Source: Verrucolacustris abundans (GTDB taxonomy: Bacteria; Verrucomicrobiota; Verrucomicrobiia; Methylacidiphilales; Verrucolacustridaceae). Taken from it: a stretch of DNA of 64,000 nucleotides. Positions 51,514 to 58,748 of the stretch are shown here, in pieces. The stretch covers positions 1,178,001 to 1,242,000 of the forward strand of contig OZ239145.1 of NCBI GenBank assembly GCA_965194535.1, in the 5' to 3' direction. The notes beneath the pieces were generated by a model. That model was not told where the DNA came from. It was given only the letters and a program-made list of their open reading frames with translations, and did no database searches. How positions within the stretch are numbered: the stretch's first letter is position 1; each line of letters begins with the position of its first letter. The position numbers were made by a program, and so were the translations under genes.

Positions 51514-51897
51514 CTACATCCCATGCTCGCGGCAAAACCGCCTAAACTCCTTCTCCTCCTCTTCCGACGCCACCCCGGCCACCATATGCCCTGCCAGACT
51601 TCGTAGCACCACACGCTCCATTTCCGAAATCCTCAACTGCTGAATCACGTCCCGGATCACCGCCGCAAAAGTGTTCCCGTTGTAATAACAGAAGGGCGCC
51701 AACTGATGACTGAGCCGACAAAGCTCCACCGCATCGGCCAAGCTCATCTCCTCCCCATGTTTTCGGGTCCACAACTCCATCGTCACCCCATACCCATCCG
51801 ATGTCGGCCCATGCGTCGCCTGTTTCGCTGCACAGAGAGCCTCATTCTGCGCTTGGATAAACTCCCACGAGTAGGGAGCCAACCACCGACGCTTCAT
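51514..51897 (-). CDS. hypothetical protein, second gene of a two-gene unit
   Basis: A 127-residue protein with conserved-looking YYNGNTFAAVIRDVIQQL and the acidic end EEEEKEFRRFC. No domain is recognised. Its ATG overlaps the stop of the basic 63-residue gene upstream (ATGA), a coupling typical of toxin-antitoxin or similar small modules. The assignment to such a module is positional only. Confidence 0.55.
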   Translation of the reverse strand: MKRRWLAPYSWEFIQAQNEALCAAKQATHGPTSDGYGVTMELWTRKHGEEMSLADAVELCRLSHQLAPFCYYNGNTFAAVIRDVIQQLRISEMERVVLRSLAGHMVAGVASEEEEKEFRRFCREHGM

Positions 51898-52085
51898 CCC
51901 CGAACGCGCTTCGTCCGACGCTTGGCCCGCGCCACCTCCTCGACTCCCGAGCTCTTGAGCGTCCCCTTACCCGTCCGCCCATAGGTCGGCTCAGCGGAAA
52001 ACCGGTCTTGAATCGATAGCCCATCAGCCAACACCCGCTGAAACACGGGATCTTTCGCCAACAAAGAATCAATCACCTTCCCCAT
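51894..52085 (-). CDS. hypothetical basic protein, first gene of a two-gene unit
   Basis: The 63-residue protein starts MGKVIDSLLAKDPVFQRVLA and ends in a strongly basic tail (RAKRRTKRVRG). No family is recognised. It overlaps the next gene. A basic tail in the first gene of an overlapping pair would fit a nucleic-acid-binding antitoxin. Confidence 0.5.
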   Translation of the reverse strand: MGKVIDSLLAKDPVFQRVLADGLSIQDRFSAEPTYGRTGKGTLKSSGVEEVARAKRRTKRVRG

Positions 52086-52191
52086 TTAGCTAAATTACCC
52101 CGCAACCCCCTCCCTTCAAGCCCCTCTTCCACCTCCCGCCTTGAACCTTCCACCCTTCCTCCTTAACCCCTGAATTCCTTAATCCCTTGAA

Positions 52192-52238
52192 CCCTCCAAA
52201 GCTCCGCCCGAGTCCGCGAGGTTCGGAGCGAAGGAGGG
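52192..52238 (+). repeat. palindromic repeat P4 (GCTCCG type)
   Basis: CCCTCCAAAGCTCCG...CGGAGCGAAGGAGGG; the inner part is CCCGAGTCCGCGAGG, unlike the other copies. Confidence 0.85.
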
Positions 52239-52277
52239 CCACATTCACACCTCCAAAAATCCCCTCCCTCCTTTCCA

Positions 52278-52775
52278 TTAAAATCCTATTTTCCTCTTCT
52301 CCACTTCCGGCCTCGGATCCAACAACGGCATCAGCTTCTGATATAAATCCCGTAAACCCTCGTCATGCAGCAACAAGGTTTGATCCATCTCGGCCAAACG
52401 CCTCAACACCTCCTTGTTCCGGGACATCTCTTTTCGCATGCCCACAAAAGCCCGGACGACAAACACGCTCATCTCCATCGCGCGGGGACTGTTCAGCACC
52501 ATCGAGGCCATCAAGGCGCCATGCTCCGTCAAGGCCATGGGCAAACCTCTGTAATACAGCACCTTGGCAGGGTTGTCGCATTTTGCGATAACCCCCTTTT
52601 TTTCCTCGGGGGTCAGTTGAAAGACAAAGTCTGGCGGAAAGCGATGGTGATTCCGTTTGATCTGCTCGTTTAGTCGACCTGTCTTGACCCCGTACAACGC
52701 CGCTAGATCCGAATCCAAAATCACCGCTTCCCCCCGGATCCATAGAATCGGCACGCGTTCCTGATATTCCGTCAT
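52278..52775 (-). CDS. ORF6N-domain protein
   Basis: The protein has the ORF6N domain found in phage antirepressor-like and KilA-N-related proteins: VPILWIRGEAVILDSDLAAL, YGVKTGRLNEQIKRN and FPPDFVFQLTPEE. The second half is helical with a LTEHGALMASMVLNSPRAM segment. It has 165 residues. Such genes are common in accessory regions and often act as regulators of mobile elements. Confidence 0.85.
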   Translation of the reverse strand: MTEYQERVPILWIRGEAVILDSDLAALYGVKTGRLNEQIKRNHHRFPPDFVFQLTPEEKKGVIAKCDNPAKVLYYRGLPMALTEHGALMASMVLNSPRAMEMSVFVVRAFVGMRKEMSRNKEVLRRLAEMDQTLLLHDEGLRDLYQKLMPLLDPRPEVEKRKIGF

Positions 52776-52833
52776 CCAGGATTAAACTGCCATTCCCCAA
52801 AAAGGGTTCGGTCATTTTCAACTTTTCCTGATT

Positions 52834-52998
52834 CACCCCCCTCGACGACTTCCACCTGCATTCATGAATTTAAAAACCCTTCGAATTCCCCCGCATAAGC
52901 GGAAATACCATCCGTCATGGAATGACTAACTAGAATGGGCGGGGGCAGGTCTTAGGGGGCCAAGCTCCTCCGCGAAGCGGGTTAGGAGCGTAGTAGGG
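52834..52998 (+). pseudogene. mosaic remnant: tail of the YbjN-like gene plus repeat DNA
   Basis: Bases 52834-52877 nearly match the last codons and downstream DNA of the gene at 49910 (CTCGACGACTTCCA and TTCATGAATTTAAAAAC). Bases 52883-52963 match the 5' coding part of the gene at 48294. They are followed by a left-truncated palindromic repeat (52963-52998). No open frame survives. It looks like a rearranged, decayed copy of the 48.3-50.5 kb region. Confidence 0.75.
52963..52998 (+). repeat. palindromic repeat P5 (GCTCCT type, left end missing)
   Basis: AGCTCCTCCGCGAAGCGG then GTTAGGAGCGTAGTAGGG; the left CCCTTCG is lost. Confidence 0.85.
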
Positions 52999-53007
52999 CC
53001 ACCAATC

Positions 53008-53047
53008 CAAAATCTCCCGCGCATGCGGGATCCCGCAACTGCGGGGC
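53008..53047 (+). repeat. GC-rich double palindrome
   Basis: CAAAATCTCCCGCGCATGCGGGATCCCGC-AACT-GCGGGGCG occurs here and at 58684-58724 almost unchanged, with a truncated copy at 13881. It contains two adjacent small hairpins. Confidence 0.85.
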
Positions 53048-53071
53048 GCATTTCGAAATCCCCTTTCCGTC

Positions 53072-53314
53072 CTAAATCTCCTTGCCGTACGCCACCTGAT
53101 CAGGGGTCAAAAAGGTTTTCACCAGTTCGCCTTCACCGCAGACCGTCATTCCTGGAAAGCGATGAAACCACCTCTCCTTCGGAACCTCGGGCCCTGTGTC
53201 CAGCCAGTCCGCCAAAGCCCCCAGCTGGCTGGCGGAAATTTGCCGCTGCTGGATCCGGTCCAACAGGTGTTGCAGCAAGACGGGCGGTAGGTTGTGCCGA
53301 CGAACCTGTGGCAC
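53072..53314 (-). CDS. hypothetical protein paired with an antitoxin-like gene
   Basis: An 80-residue protein with a helical start (VLLQHLLDRIQQRQISASQL) and an end ELVKTFLTPDQVAYGKEI. It follows the antitoxin-like gene at 53533 by three bases. I do not recognise the family. By position it would be the toxin partner, but the sequence has no RelE/ParE features. Confidence 0.5.
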   Translation of the reverse strand: MPQVRRHNLPPVLLQHLLDRIQQRQISASQLGALADWLDTGPEVPKERWFHRFPGMTVCGEGELVKTFLTPDQVAYGKEI

Positions 53315-53317
53315 GGC

Positions 53318-53533
53318 TCAGGACGGGGTGCCGTAAAAACCCCGGCCAATCTCTTCCCGCAGCCGGGAGACTTCCTTGGGGTCTTGGGTCAGGGGCAACA
53401 TTTCGGCCAACCCGGTTAACTGTCGCCCGTTCATTCTGTGCTTGGCCTCCAGGTCATGAACCAAGCGGAACACCTGGGCCAAATCATGGGCCGACAACTT
53501 GGGCAGCTCCTTCAGAATTTCCCCCACACTCAT
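53318..53533 (-). CDS. antitoxin-like protein (MSVGEI family)
   Basis: The 71-residue protein starts MSVGEILKELPKLSAHDLAQ, closely like MSVGEIKEAVGKLTPAELAE at 58533. In the latter case the next gene is a ParE/RelE-type toxin. The upstream non-coding DNA of the two genes is also alike, including the palindromic repeats. This suggests a duplicated addiction-module antitoxin. Confidence 0.6.
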   Translation of the reverse strand: MSVGEILKELPKLSAHDLAQVFRLVHDLEAKHRMNGRQLTGLAEMLPLTQDPKEVSRLREEIGRGFYGTPS

Positions 53534-53598
53534 GCCCTTAATCTAAACCCTCCGCCCCTCCCTTCAAGCCCCTCTTTAATCTTCGATCGCAGCGAAAA

Positions 53599-53642
53599 CC
53601 CTTCGGAGCTCCTCCGCGAAGCGGGTTAGGAGCGTAGTAGGG
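53599..53642 (+). repeat. palindromic repeat P6 (GCTCCT type)
   Basis: CCCTTCGGAGCTCCT, CCGC-GAA-GCGG, AGGAGC, AGGG. It is in the upstream region of the antitoxin-like gene at 53533. Confidence 0.9.
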
Positions 53643-53680
53643 CCGAATTCCGAAATTCCCCTCCCCGCCCGCCTCGGGCG

Positions 53681-53716
53681 CCCTTCGAAGTCCCGCGCAT
53701 GCGGGACGTAGTAGGG
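53681..53716 (+). repeat. palindromic repeat P7 (GTCCCGC type)
   Basis: CCCTTCGAAGTCCCGC-GCAT-GCGGGACGTAGTAGGG; the inner GCTC stem is replaced by GTCCCGC/GCGGGAC. Confidence 0.88.
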
Positions 53717-53850
53717 TCTCCGCCCTTAGCGGCCTTCGCGTGAGCAATCCCTTCCAAATTCCGCATTTCGCATTTCGAATTTCTCTTCCCTCCCCCCACC
53801 CCCCCTCCCCCCCACTTGACAAACCTCCAACACGAACTAAAGATATTTTT

Positions 53851-54456
53851 ATGAATAAATCCTCCGCCTCCCTACGTCTGATCCCTGCATTCGTTGCCCT
53901 GCTCTTAACCACCCTTACCTTTTCAGCCCAGGCCGTCACTACCTTGGTCAGTCCCAATGTATACTCTGTTACCGAGGGGGTTACCTTCTCCCTTGCCAAT
54001 AATGGGGCCAACGATTTCATCTTCAGCTGGATCGACCCCTCTGGTACCCCTGCAAACTCATTTGCGAACATTGCTGATCCAACCCTAAGACTCACAATCG
54101 GGCAGACTTACACCTTTCAGCGGACAACCTCAGCGCATCCTTTCGTCATCATGAACAACACCGCCGCCGCCTTCATGAGCGGCACAGACGGGGTTTATAC
54201 CCGAACCACAACCAGCTCAACCGATATCAACAATGCCACGCTGACCCCGATCGCCGACTTCACAGCCAACCCGGCGCCGACCACCGACCTCATTAGCTGG
54301 ACTCCGAGCCAGATTGGCGATTTCTGGTATACCTGCTCAGTGACGAGTCATCCGGGTATGGCGGGAAAAATTACCGTGGCCGTTCCCGAACCCTCCTCTC
54401 TCTCCCTGCTCCTACTAAGCCTTGGCGCCCTCTCCCTCCGCCGCCGCCGCCACTAA
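53851..54456 (+). CDS. PEP-CTERM cupredoxin-like copper protein
   Basis: From the ATG at 53851 the 201-residue protein has a signal peptide (IPAFVALLLTTLTFSAQA) and a plastocyanin-like fold. The type-1 copper ligands are His96 (AHPF), Cys162 (YTC), His167 and Met170 (SHPGM). It ends VPEPSSLSLLLLSLGALSLR plus Arg-rich tail, the PEP-CTERM sorting signal used for cleavage and surface attachment. The frame opens upstream with no support. The sorting enzyme is not in the window. Confidence 0.88.
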   Translation: MNKSSASLRLIPAFVALLLTTLTFSAQAVTTLVSPNVYSVTEGVTFSLANNGANDFIFSWIDPSGTPANSFANIADPTLRLTIGQTYTFQRTTSAHPFVIMNNTAAAFMSGTDGVYTRTTTSSTDINNATLTPIADFTANPAPTTDLISWTPSQIGDFWYTCSVTSHPGMAGKITVAVPEPSSLSLLLLSLGALSLRRRRH

Positions 54457-54491
54457 ACCATTCTCACCTTCATATCCGCCCGCTGCGGGCG

Positions 54492-54536
54492 CCCTTCGTA
54501 GCTCAGCGAGGTTTACCGAGACTGAGCGTAGTAGGG
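54492..54536 (+). repeat. palindromic repeat P8 (GCTCAG type)
   Basis: CCCTTCGTAGCTCAG...CTGAGCGTAGTAGGG; the CCCTTC/TAGGG outer ends are those of the GCTCCT type, so this copy combines both types. Confidence 0.9.
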
Positions 54537-54628
54537 TCCGCGTCCTTAACCCCTTAACCCCTTAATCCCTAATCTCCTCCCCCTTTCCGACCTTAGCGGC
54601 CTTCGCGTGAGCCATTCCGCGTAAGCCC

Positions 54629-54736
54629 CTACCTTCCGCTCACGAGGTAATTCACGATATAAACAAAGCCGCAAAGAAAACCGGCCACCATGACCGCGGC
54701 CAATATTCCAGCAATTGTGCTCGGGTTCAATTTCAA
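54629..54736 (-). CDS. 35-residue single-span membrane peptide
   Basis: A reverse-strand frame begins TTG at 54736 and encodes a peptide with a start LKLNPSTIAGILAAVMVAGF and an end VNYLVSGR. One strong membrane span and a polar C-terminus are predicted. The start codon is TTG with a weak ribosome site (GAAGAG), so the call is cautious. It has the same length as the unrelated peptide at 49708. Confidence 0.4.
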   Translation of the reverse strand: MKLNPSTIAGILAAVMVAGFLCGFVYIVNYLVSGR

Positions 54737-54875
54737 GGGCTCTTCAAATATAGCACAACCGCAAACACCCTAACATTTCCCTTCCACTCAAGCCCTCAGC
54801 GAAAGCTCTCGAGGATAATGCGGCTGAATGGAGGGCTGTTTGACAGCAGTCGATTTATGACAAGAGTATCCCCCA

Positions 54876-55847
54876 GTGAATATTCAAGTACGCGATCGAG
54901 TGGCCGGGATGATTTGGGGTCAATTCATTGGCGACGCGCTCTGCCTCGGTACTCACTGGATCTATAATTTGGAAGATCTCAAAACGTTCTACCCAGAACT
55001 TAAAGGTTTCGAGGATCCGAGGACAGGCCACTACCACGCCGGAAAGAAACCGGGCGAACTCACCCACTACGGTGAATCCGCCCTCCTACTGCTCGAATCG
55101 GTCGCCGAAAAGGGTTGTCTGGACATCGCGGATTATGGTCAACGATTCTTCACCTATTTCACCTCGCCTAACTATCGCGGCTATTTGGATTCCGCCACCC
55201 GGGGCACAATTGAAAACGCCAAGCTCGATGCCAGCGGATTGCCCCCGCCGGGGTTTACCTACCAGGCCGGGGCGGATGACGATCAACTGGCCACCGCCAC
55301 CAGTCTAGCCCCCGTCGTCGCCTGTTACTTCAACTCTCCTCATCTCGCCCAACAAGTGGAACGTGTCACTCGCATCCGCCAAAACCACCCCCGCACTGTC
55401 GCCTACATGCAGGTCTACGCGCAGATCCTAACCCAGCTGCTGGCGGGGACCGATCTCCACAGCGCGATCCATCGAGTGCAGGAAAGCGCCGCCAAAGATC
55501 CTGAATTCGGCAACGAGCTAGTCCGCCGCTTTCGCGACGTGTTCGAGCGCAAACACCTCACCACCACCGAGGCCACCGCCCAGCTCGGTCAATCCTGCCC
55601 GCTCAAAAACAGTTTTCCTTCCGCCCTCATCGCCGTGGTGCAAACCCCCGACCACTTTACCGACACACTCCTGCGGGTCCTCGCCGCTGGGGGTGACAAC
55701 GCCGGTCGTGCCGCCATCGCTGGAGCCATCCTCGGCGCCCACCTTGGGTACCGCGCCATCCCAGACTCCCTGCCCCAGCAACTCGTCGCCAAAGACCGAA
55801 TCGACAAAGCCGTGGCTACCATTACGCAAAAATTACTGATCAAGTAA
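54876..55847 (+). CDS. ADP-ribosylglycohydrolase family protein (DraG-like)
   Basis: The 323-residue protein starts GTG at 54876. RVAGMIWGQFIGDALCLGTH and the later GADDDQLATATSLAPVV match the ADP-ribosylglycohydrolase fold, with acidic residues for the di-metal site. CGAIAGAILGAHLGYRAIP-type ending (here AGRAAIAGAILGAHLGYRAI) is also typical. Members remove ADP-ribose from proteins or act on related crystallin-like substrates. It stands alone. Confidence 0.85.
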   Translation: MNIQVRDRVAGMIWGQFIGDALCLGTHWIYNLEDLKTFYPELKGFEDPRTGHYHAGKKPGELTHYGESALLLLESVAEKGCLDIADYGQRFFTYFTSPNYRGYLDSATRGTIENAKLDASGLPPPGFTYQAGADDDQLATATSLAPVVACYFNSPHLAQQVERVTRIRQNHPRTVAYMQVYAQILTQLLAGTDLHSAIHRVQESAAKDPEFGNELVRRFRDVFERKHLTTTEATAQLGQSCPLKNSFPSALIAVVQTPDHFTDTLLRVLAAGGDNAGRAAIAGAILGAHLGYRAIPDSLPQQLVAKDRIDKAVATITQKLLIK

Positions 55848-55865
55848 GCTCCCTCACCTCACCAA

Positions 55866-55912
55866 CCCTCCTTAGCTCCTCCCGCGTCCGCGCGGTTAGG
55901 AGCGACGGAGGG
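55866..55912 (+). repeat. palindromic repeat P9 (GCTCCT/CCGCG type)
   Basis: CCCTCCTTAGCTCCTCCCGCG-TC-CGCGCGGTTAGGAGC then GACGGAGGG. Confidence 0.9.
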
Positions 55913-55936
55913 CCACCTGCCCCCTTCCACCTTATA

Positions 55937-55983
55937 CCCTCCATAGCTCCTCCCGCGTCCGCGCGGTTAGGAGCGAAGGAGGG
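55937..55983 (+). repeat. palindromic repeat P10 (GCTCCT/CCGCG type), supplies a stop codon
   Basis: Same type as P9. On the reverse strand its right half encodes the last residues (ALLRS) and the TAA stop of the DUF2071 gene. Confidence 0.9.
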
Positions 55984-56755
55984 CCACCCCACGCTCCTGC
56001 GGGAAAATCGTCACGTCCACGCCACGCGACATAATCACGTGGTCCGGCGGACGGTTCGTGGGTACGAAGCCATCAAGGGAAAGAAGATTCTCATCCCAAG
56101 CCGTCACCTCGGCCCGACAGAGCGGATACGGCTCATGAAATACCGCCCCCCGCCGAAGTCCGTCAGGCGCGCTCGAAAACAGTCGGTACCGCTCCACCAG
56201 AAAGAACTCCAACGAGTCCGCCGCGGGCATCGGCAGATCCTCCCTCGGCGCGTACTCAAACAAGCAGCGCGAGCCATCCGCCCGCGGACCCGTCCGCCTA
56301 GATTCGTAGCGGATACGCCCCTCTTTTGTGACGCTTGCCTTCATCTCCGCCTGCTCGTAGGGCAGATGAAAACAGCGACGGGCAACCTCCACCGCCAATC
56401 GTTGATTCGCGTCCAAGGAATAAAACCACACCCCCGGCGTGCCCGCCTCGTCATAGACATAGGTGCGTAGGTTCAACTCCAAGAAGTTCGAGATGCCGGG
56501 CAACGCCGGCAAAAAACGCGGACGGACTTTGCGCATGAAGAACGGGACGATCCCCAGATACCCTCGACCGCCGAAAGTATCCACCCGCAAACCCTCCGGC
56601 AACGTCGCCTGAATCGCCGCCACGGGATATTCCCAGTGCAGGAAGAGCAGGTCCCGCCAAGATTGAAACATCACCGGCCACCCTTTCGGCCGCAGCCGTG
56701 CCTCCAGCCGCTGCCGCTCCGTCGGCAAACCTGGCGTCGAAGTAGGCTTCATCAC
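55967..56755 (-). CDS. DUF2071 (YqjF-like) protein
   Basis: The 262-residue protein has the DUF2071 features: MFQSWRDLLFLHWEYPVAAI, the motif LPEGLRVDTFGGRGYLGIVP and FLELNLRTYVYDE. Residues near WFYSLDANQRLAVEVAR follow. The function of this family is not known. Its final codons and stop lie in repeat P10, so its C-terminus may have been replaced by the insertion. It follows the deacetylase-like gene by about 64 bases on the same strand. Confidence 0.85.
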   Translation of the reverse strand: MMKPTSTPGLPTERQRLEARLRPKGWPVMFQSWRDLLFLHWEYPVAAIQATLPEGLRVDTFGGRGYLGIVPFFMRKVRPRFLPALPGISNFLELNLRTYVYDEAGTPGVWFYSLDANQRLAVEVARRCFHLPYEQAEMKASVTKEGRIRYESRRTGPRADGSRCLFEYAPREDLPMPAADSLEFFLVERYRLFSSAPDGLRRGAVFHEPYPLCRAEVTAWDENLLSLDGFVPTNRPPDHVIMSRGVDVTIFPQERGVALLRS

Positions 56756-56819
56756 GAAAGAGATGCCTTCGGGGGACGTAGGGTGATTTGCTTCCGCATG
56801 TTAAAAATGCAGCCCCGTA

Positions 56820-57731
56820 TTACGACGTGTTCCACGACCTGGCCACGCCCGCGCCTCGCCGCACACTCTCCGCGTGCAGTCGGGCCGTGTGCTCCCGGTC
56901 GCGATTGTAGCCACCACCGTAGAGCAACACCGTCGGCCAACGGCGTTTCTTCACCACGTCGAGCACGTGATTGTCGCGTTGCTCAAAATCAGCATCCTGC
57001 AGGCTCATCTGACCAAAACGATCGTTCACATGCGGGTCGGCCCCAGCGATCCAAAAAACCAAGGAAGGATTAAACTTTTCCATGGCCGGCCCCAAGGTAG
57101 CTTCCAGTTGATCGAGGTATTCTGCGCCCGCCACGTATCGGGGAAGTGGCACATCCAAGCTGCCCGGGACTTTCTGCGAGGGATAGTTTTTCCCCACATG
57201 AATGCTGTAAGTAAAAACGTGCTCGTCTCCGTCGAAAATAGCGTGATTGGCATTCCCCTGATGGGCATCGGTATCAATGATGGCGATGCGCCGCTCCGGC
57301 TGCTTGCTCTGCAGGTGCCGGACGGCGATGGCCACATCATTCAGCACGCAGTAACCCTCGCCCCGTCCAGGGAATGCGTGGTGGGTACCGCCAGCCAGGT
57401 TGCAGGCAAACCCATCCTCGAGCGCGGCGTGCATCGCCGCCATCGTCCCAGCGACCTCGAGGCGCGAGCGGGTCAGCAGCTCCTCTCCGCAAGGTAAACC
57501 GAGCTTGAAGCTCTCCAGCGGATCGAGCGCGTTGGTCCGTACCTTTTCGATATATTCGGATGAATGGACGCGCCGCAAATCATCCTCCGGACACGGCTCG
57601 ACCGGTAGGATTTCGACCCCATCCGGGGCGGAGGCACGGATCATCTCCTCGGCTCGCCAGAACTTATCCATGGGAAAGGGATGCTCGTCCGGCAGGGGAA
57701 AGACATAACCTGGATGATAAAAGCAACGCAC
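56820..57731 (-). CDS. histone deacetylase/AcuC family metal-dependent hydrolase
   Basis: The arginase-fold deacetylase motifs are intact: GGTHHAFPGRGEGYCVLNDV with the His pair, IIDTDAHQGNAN with zinc-binding Asp and His, and WIAGADPHVNDRFG with the later zinc Asp. The ending VLLYGGGYNRD completes the active site. It has 303 residues. Bacterial members deacetylate acetylpolyamines, acetoin-pathway proteins or other amides. It is upstream of, and probably co-transcribed with, the DUF2071 gene. Confidence 0.9.
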   Translation of the reverse strand: MRCFYHPGYVFPLPDEHPFPMDKFWRAEEMIRASAPDGVEILPVEPCPEDDLRRVHSSEYIEKVRTNALDPLESFKLGLPCGEELLTRSRLEVAGTMAAMHAALEDGFACNLAGGTHHAFPGRGEGYCVLNDVAIAVRHLQSKQPERRIAIIDTDAHQGNANHAIFDGDEHVFTYSIHVGKNYPSQKVPGSLDVPLPRYVAGAEYLDQLEATLGPAMEKFNPSLVFWIAGADPHVNDRFGQMSLQDADFEQRDNHVLDVVKKRRWPTVLLYGGGYNRDREHTARLHAESVRRGAGVARSWNTS

Positions 57732-57829
57732 AGGAAAGATCTGATGATATGGCGACTAAGGCGCCGTGCAACCAGCACGCCTCTCAGCTGCGTGGCAAAA
57801 TTCAACCTCTCCCCCGCCCTTTGAGGGCG

Positions 57830-57874
57830 CCCTCCATAGCTCAGCGAGGTTTACCGAGACTGAGCAAAGGAGGG
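57830..57874 (+). repeat. palindromic repeat P11 (GCTCAG type)
   Basis: CCCTCCATAGCTCAG...CTGAGCAAAGGAGGG with the left GCCCTTTGAGGGC palindrome. Identical to P3 and P13. Confidence 0.92.
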
Positions 57875-57887
57875 TTAATCCCTAAAA

Positions 57888-57931
57888 CCCTTCGAAGCTC
57901 CTCCGCGAAGCGGGTTAGGAGCGTAGTAGGG
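57888..57931 (+). repeat. palindromic repeat P12 (GCTCCT type)
   Basis: CCCTTCGAAGCTCCT, CCGC-GAA-GCGG, AGGAGC, AGGG, followed by the linker GAATTCCGAAATTCCCC shared with P6. Confidence 0.92.
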
Positions 57932-57969
57932 CCGAATTCCGAAATTCCCCTCCCCGCCCTTTGAGGGCG

Positions 57970-58014
57970 CCCTCCATAGCTCAGCGAGGTTTACCGAGAC
58001 TGAGCAAAGGAGGG
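57970..58014 (+). repeat. palindromic repeat P13 (GCTCAG type)
   Basis: Identical to P11, 140 bases downstream of it. Confidence 0.92.
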
Positions 58015-58032
58015 TTAATCCCTGCGTCCCTG

Positions 58033-58068
58033 CGTCAGCGAGGTTCACCGAGACTGAGCGACGGAGGG
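58033..58068 (+). repeat. palindromic repeat P14 (GCTCAG type, left end missing)
   Basis: GTCAGCGAGGTTCACCGAG then ACTGAGCGACGGAGGG; the left outer stem is lost. Confidence 0.85.
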
Positions 58069-58075
58069 CCCTCCT

Positions 58076-58333
58076 TTAAAATTTAAACCTGTTATACTCC
58101 TCGTGCGTTCCGATCCAGAACCAGACCACATCGTTTCCCTGCTTCAGCCCCACCGCTCGGTAATGATCTCCCACCCTCACCACGCACGCCCCGTTTCTTC
58201 GGATATCAAACCCCAGCGAAGAGTGCTGCGGATCCTTTTTCCAAATTTCAAACTTCGCCCTCGCCAGTCTCTGAACCGAGACAGGCAAACAATCGTACGC
58301 CTTCCAAAATCGGGCCTGCGTCCGCCCCTTCAA
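58076..58333 (-). CDS. ParE/RelE-like toxin
   Basis: The 85-residue protein has the RelE/ParE fold pattern: AYDCLPVSVQRLARAKFEIW, PQHSSLGFDIRRN, then VVRVGDHYRAVGLKQGNDVV and WFWIGTHEEYNRF. The R-V-G-D-H-Y-R-A segment is typical of HigB/RelE relatives. Its ATG region overlaps the antitoxin-like gene by four bases. It probably acts on translating mRNA or on gyrase, but which is not clear. Confidence 0.8.
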   Translation of the reverse strand: MKGRTQARFWKAYDCLPVSVQRLARAKFEIWKKDPQHSSLGFDIRRNGACVVRVGDHYRAVGLKQGNDVVWFWIGTHEEYNRFKF

Positions 58334-58533
58334 GGGAGATCCCGCGTCCGCCCCGCCTTATAATCCGCCTTCACCTCCTCCAACACGCTCGCTAACCGAC
58401 CCCCAGGGGCAAAGTCTGCGTCAATCTTTGCGTCCCAATCCTTTGCCTCCTTTTGGGCAATAAACGCCGATACCTCCGCCAATTCCGCCGGAGTCAACTT
58501 CCCCACCGCCTCTTTAATTTCTCCCACACTCAT
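58330..58533 (-). CDS. antitoxin-like protein paired with ParE/RelE-like toxin
   Basis: The 67-residue protein starts MSVGEIKEAVGKLTPAELAE, with an acidic middle and a basic end (ADYKAGRTRDLP). It precedes and overlaps the toxin gene. The start is shared with the gene at 53533. The first part may dimerise and bind the promoter; the second would wrap the toxin. Confidence 0.75.
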   Translation of the reverse strand: MSVGEIKEAVGKLTPAELAEVSAFIAQKEAKDWDAKIDADFAPGGRLASVLEEVKADYKAGRTRDLP

Positions 58534-58598
58534 GCCAACAGTTTAAACCCTCCCCCTTTCGCATCAAGCCCCTCCTTAATCTTCGAGCGCAGCGAGAA

Positions 58599-58634
58599 CC
58601 CTTCGAAGTCCCGCCAGCGCGGGACGAAGTAGGG
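58599..58634 (+). repeat. palindromic repeat P15 (GTCCCGC type)
   Basis: CCCTTCGAAGTCCCGC-CAGC-GCGGGACGAAGTAGGG, upstream of the antitoxin-like gene at 58533. Confidence 0.88.
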
Positions 58635-58683
58635 CCCCTTCCCGTCCTTTGCGGCCTTGGCGTGAGCAATCTCTTCCCCAATT

Positions 58684-58724
58684 CAAAATCTCCCGCGCAT
58701 GCGGGATCCCGCAACTGCGGGGCG
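58684..58724 (+). repeat. GC-rich double palindrome, second copy
   Basis: Nearly identical to 53008-53047; flanked by AATTC-type linker DNA. Confidence 0.85.
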
Positions 58725-58748
58725 AATTTCCAAATTCCCCCAATCCCC

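Larger units (their letters stand above)
53534..53850. other. gene-free repeat-rich interval
   Basis: Besides P6 and P7 the interval has the linker GAATTCCGAAATTCCCCTCC, shared with 57933, and CATTTCGAATTTC-type AT-rich strings before the PEP-CTERM gene. I see no gene. Confidence 0.7.
54457..54875. other. repeat-rich interval with one possible peptide gene
   Basis: It holds P8, text-like strings of C and T between genes, and the 35-residue membrane peptide on the reverse strand (54629-54736). The last 100 bases before the ADP-ribosylglycohydrolase gene show no clear promoter. Confidence 0.6.
57732..58075. other. gene-free interval packed with palindromic repeats
   Basis: Four repeats (P11-P14) fill most of these 344 bases. 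P11 and P13 with their flanks (CCCTTTGAGGG on the left, TTAATCCCT on the right) are identical. I see no gene. Confidence 0.85.

Noticed and set aside
57830..58068. The cluster P11-P14 as a CRISPR array
   Set aside because: The repeats are of different types with internal symmetry, and the spacing DNA is itself repeated elsewhere in the window.
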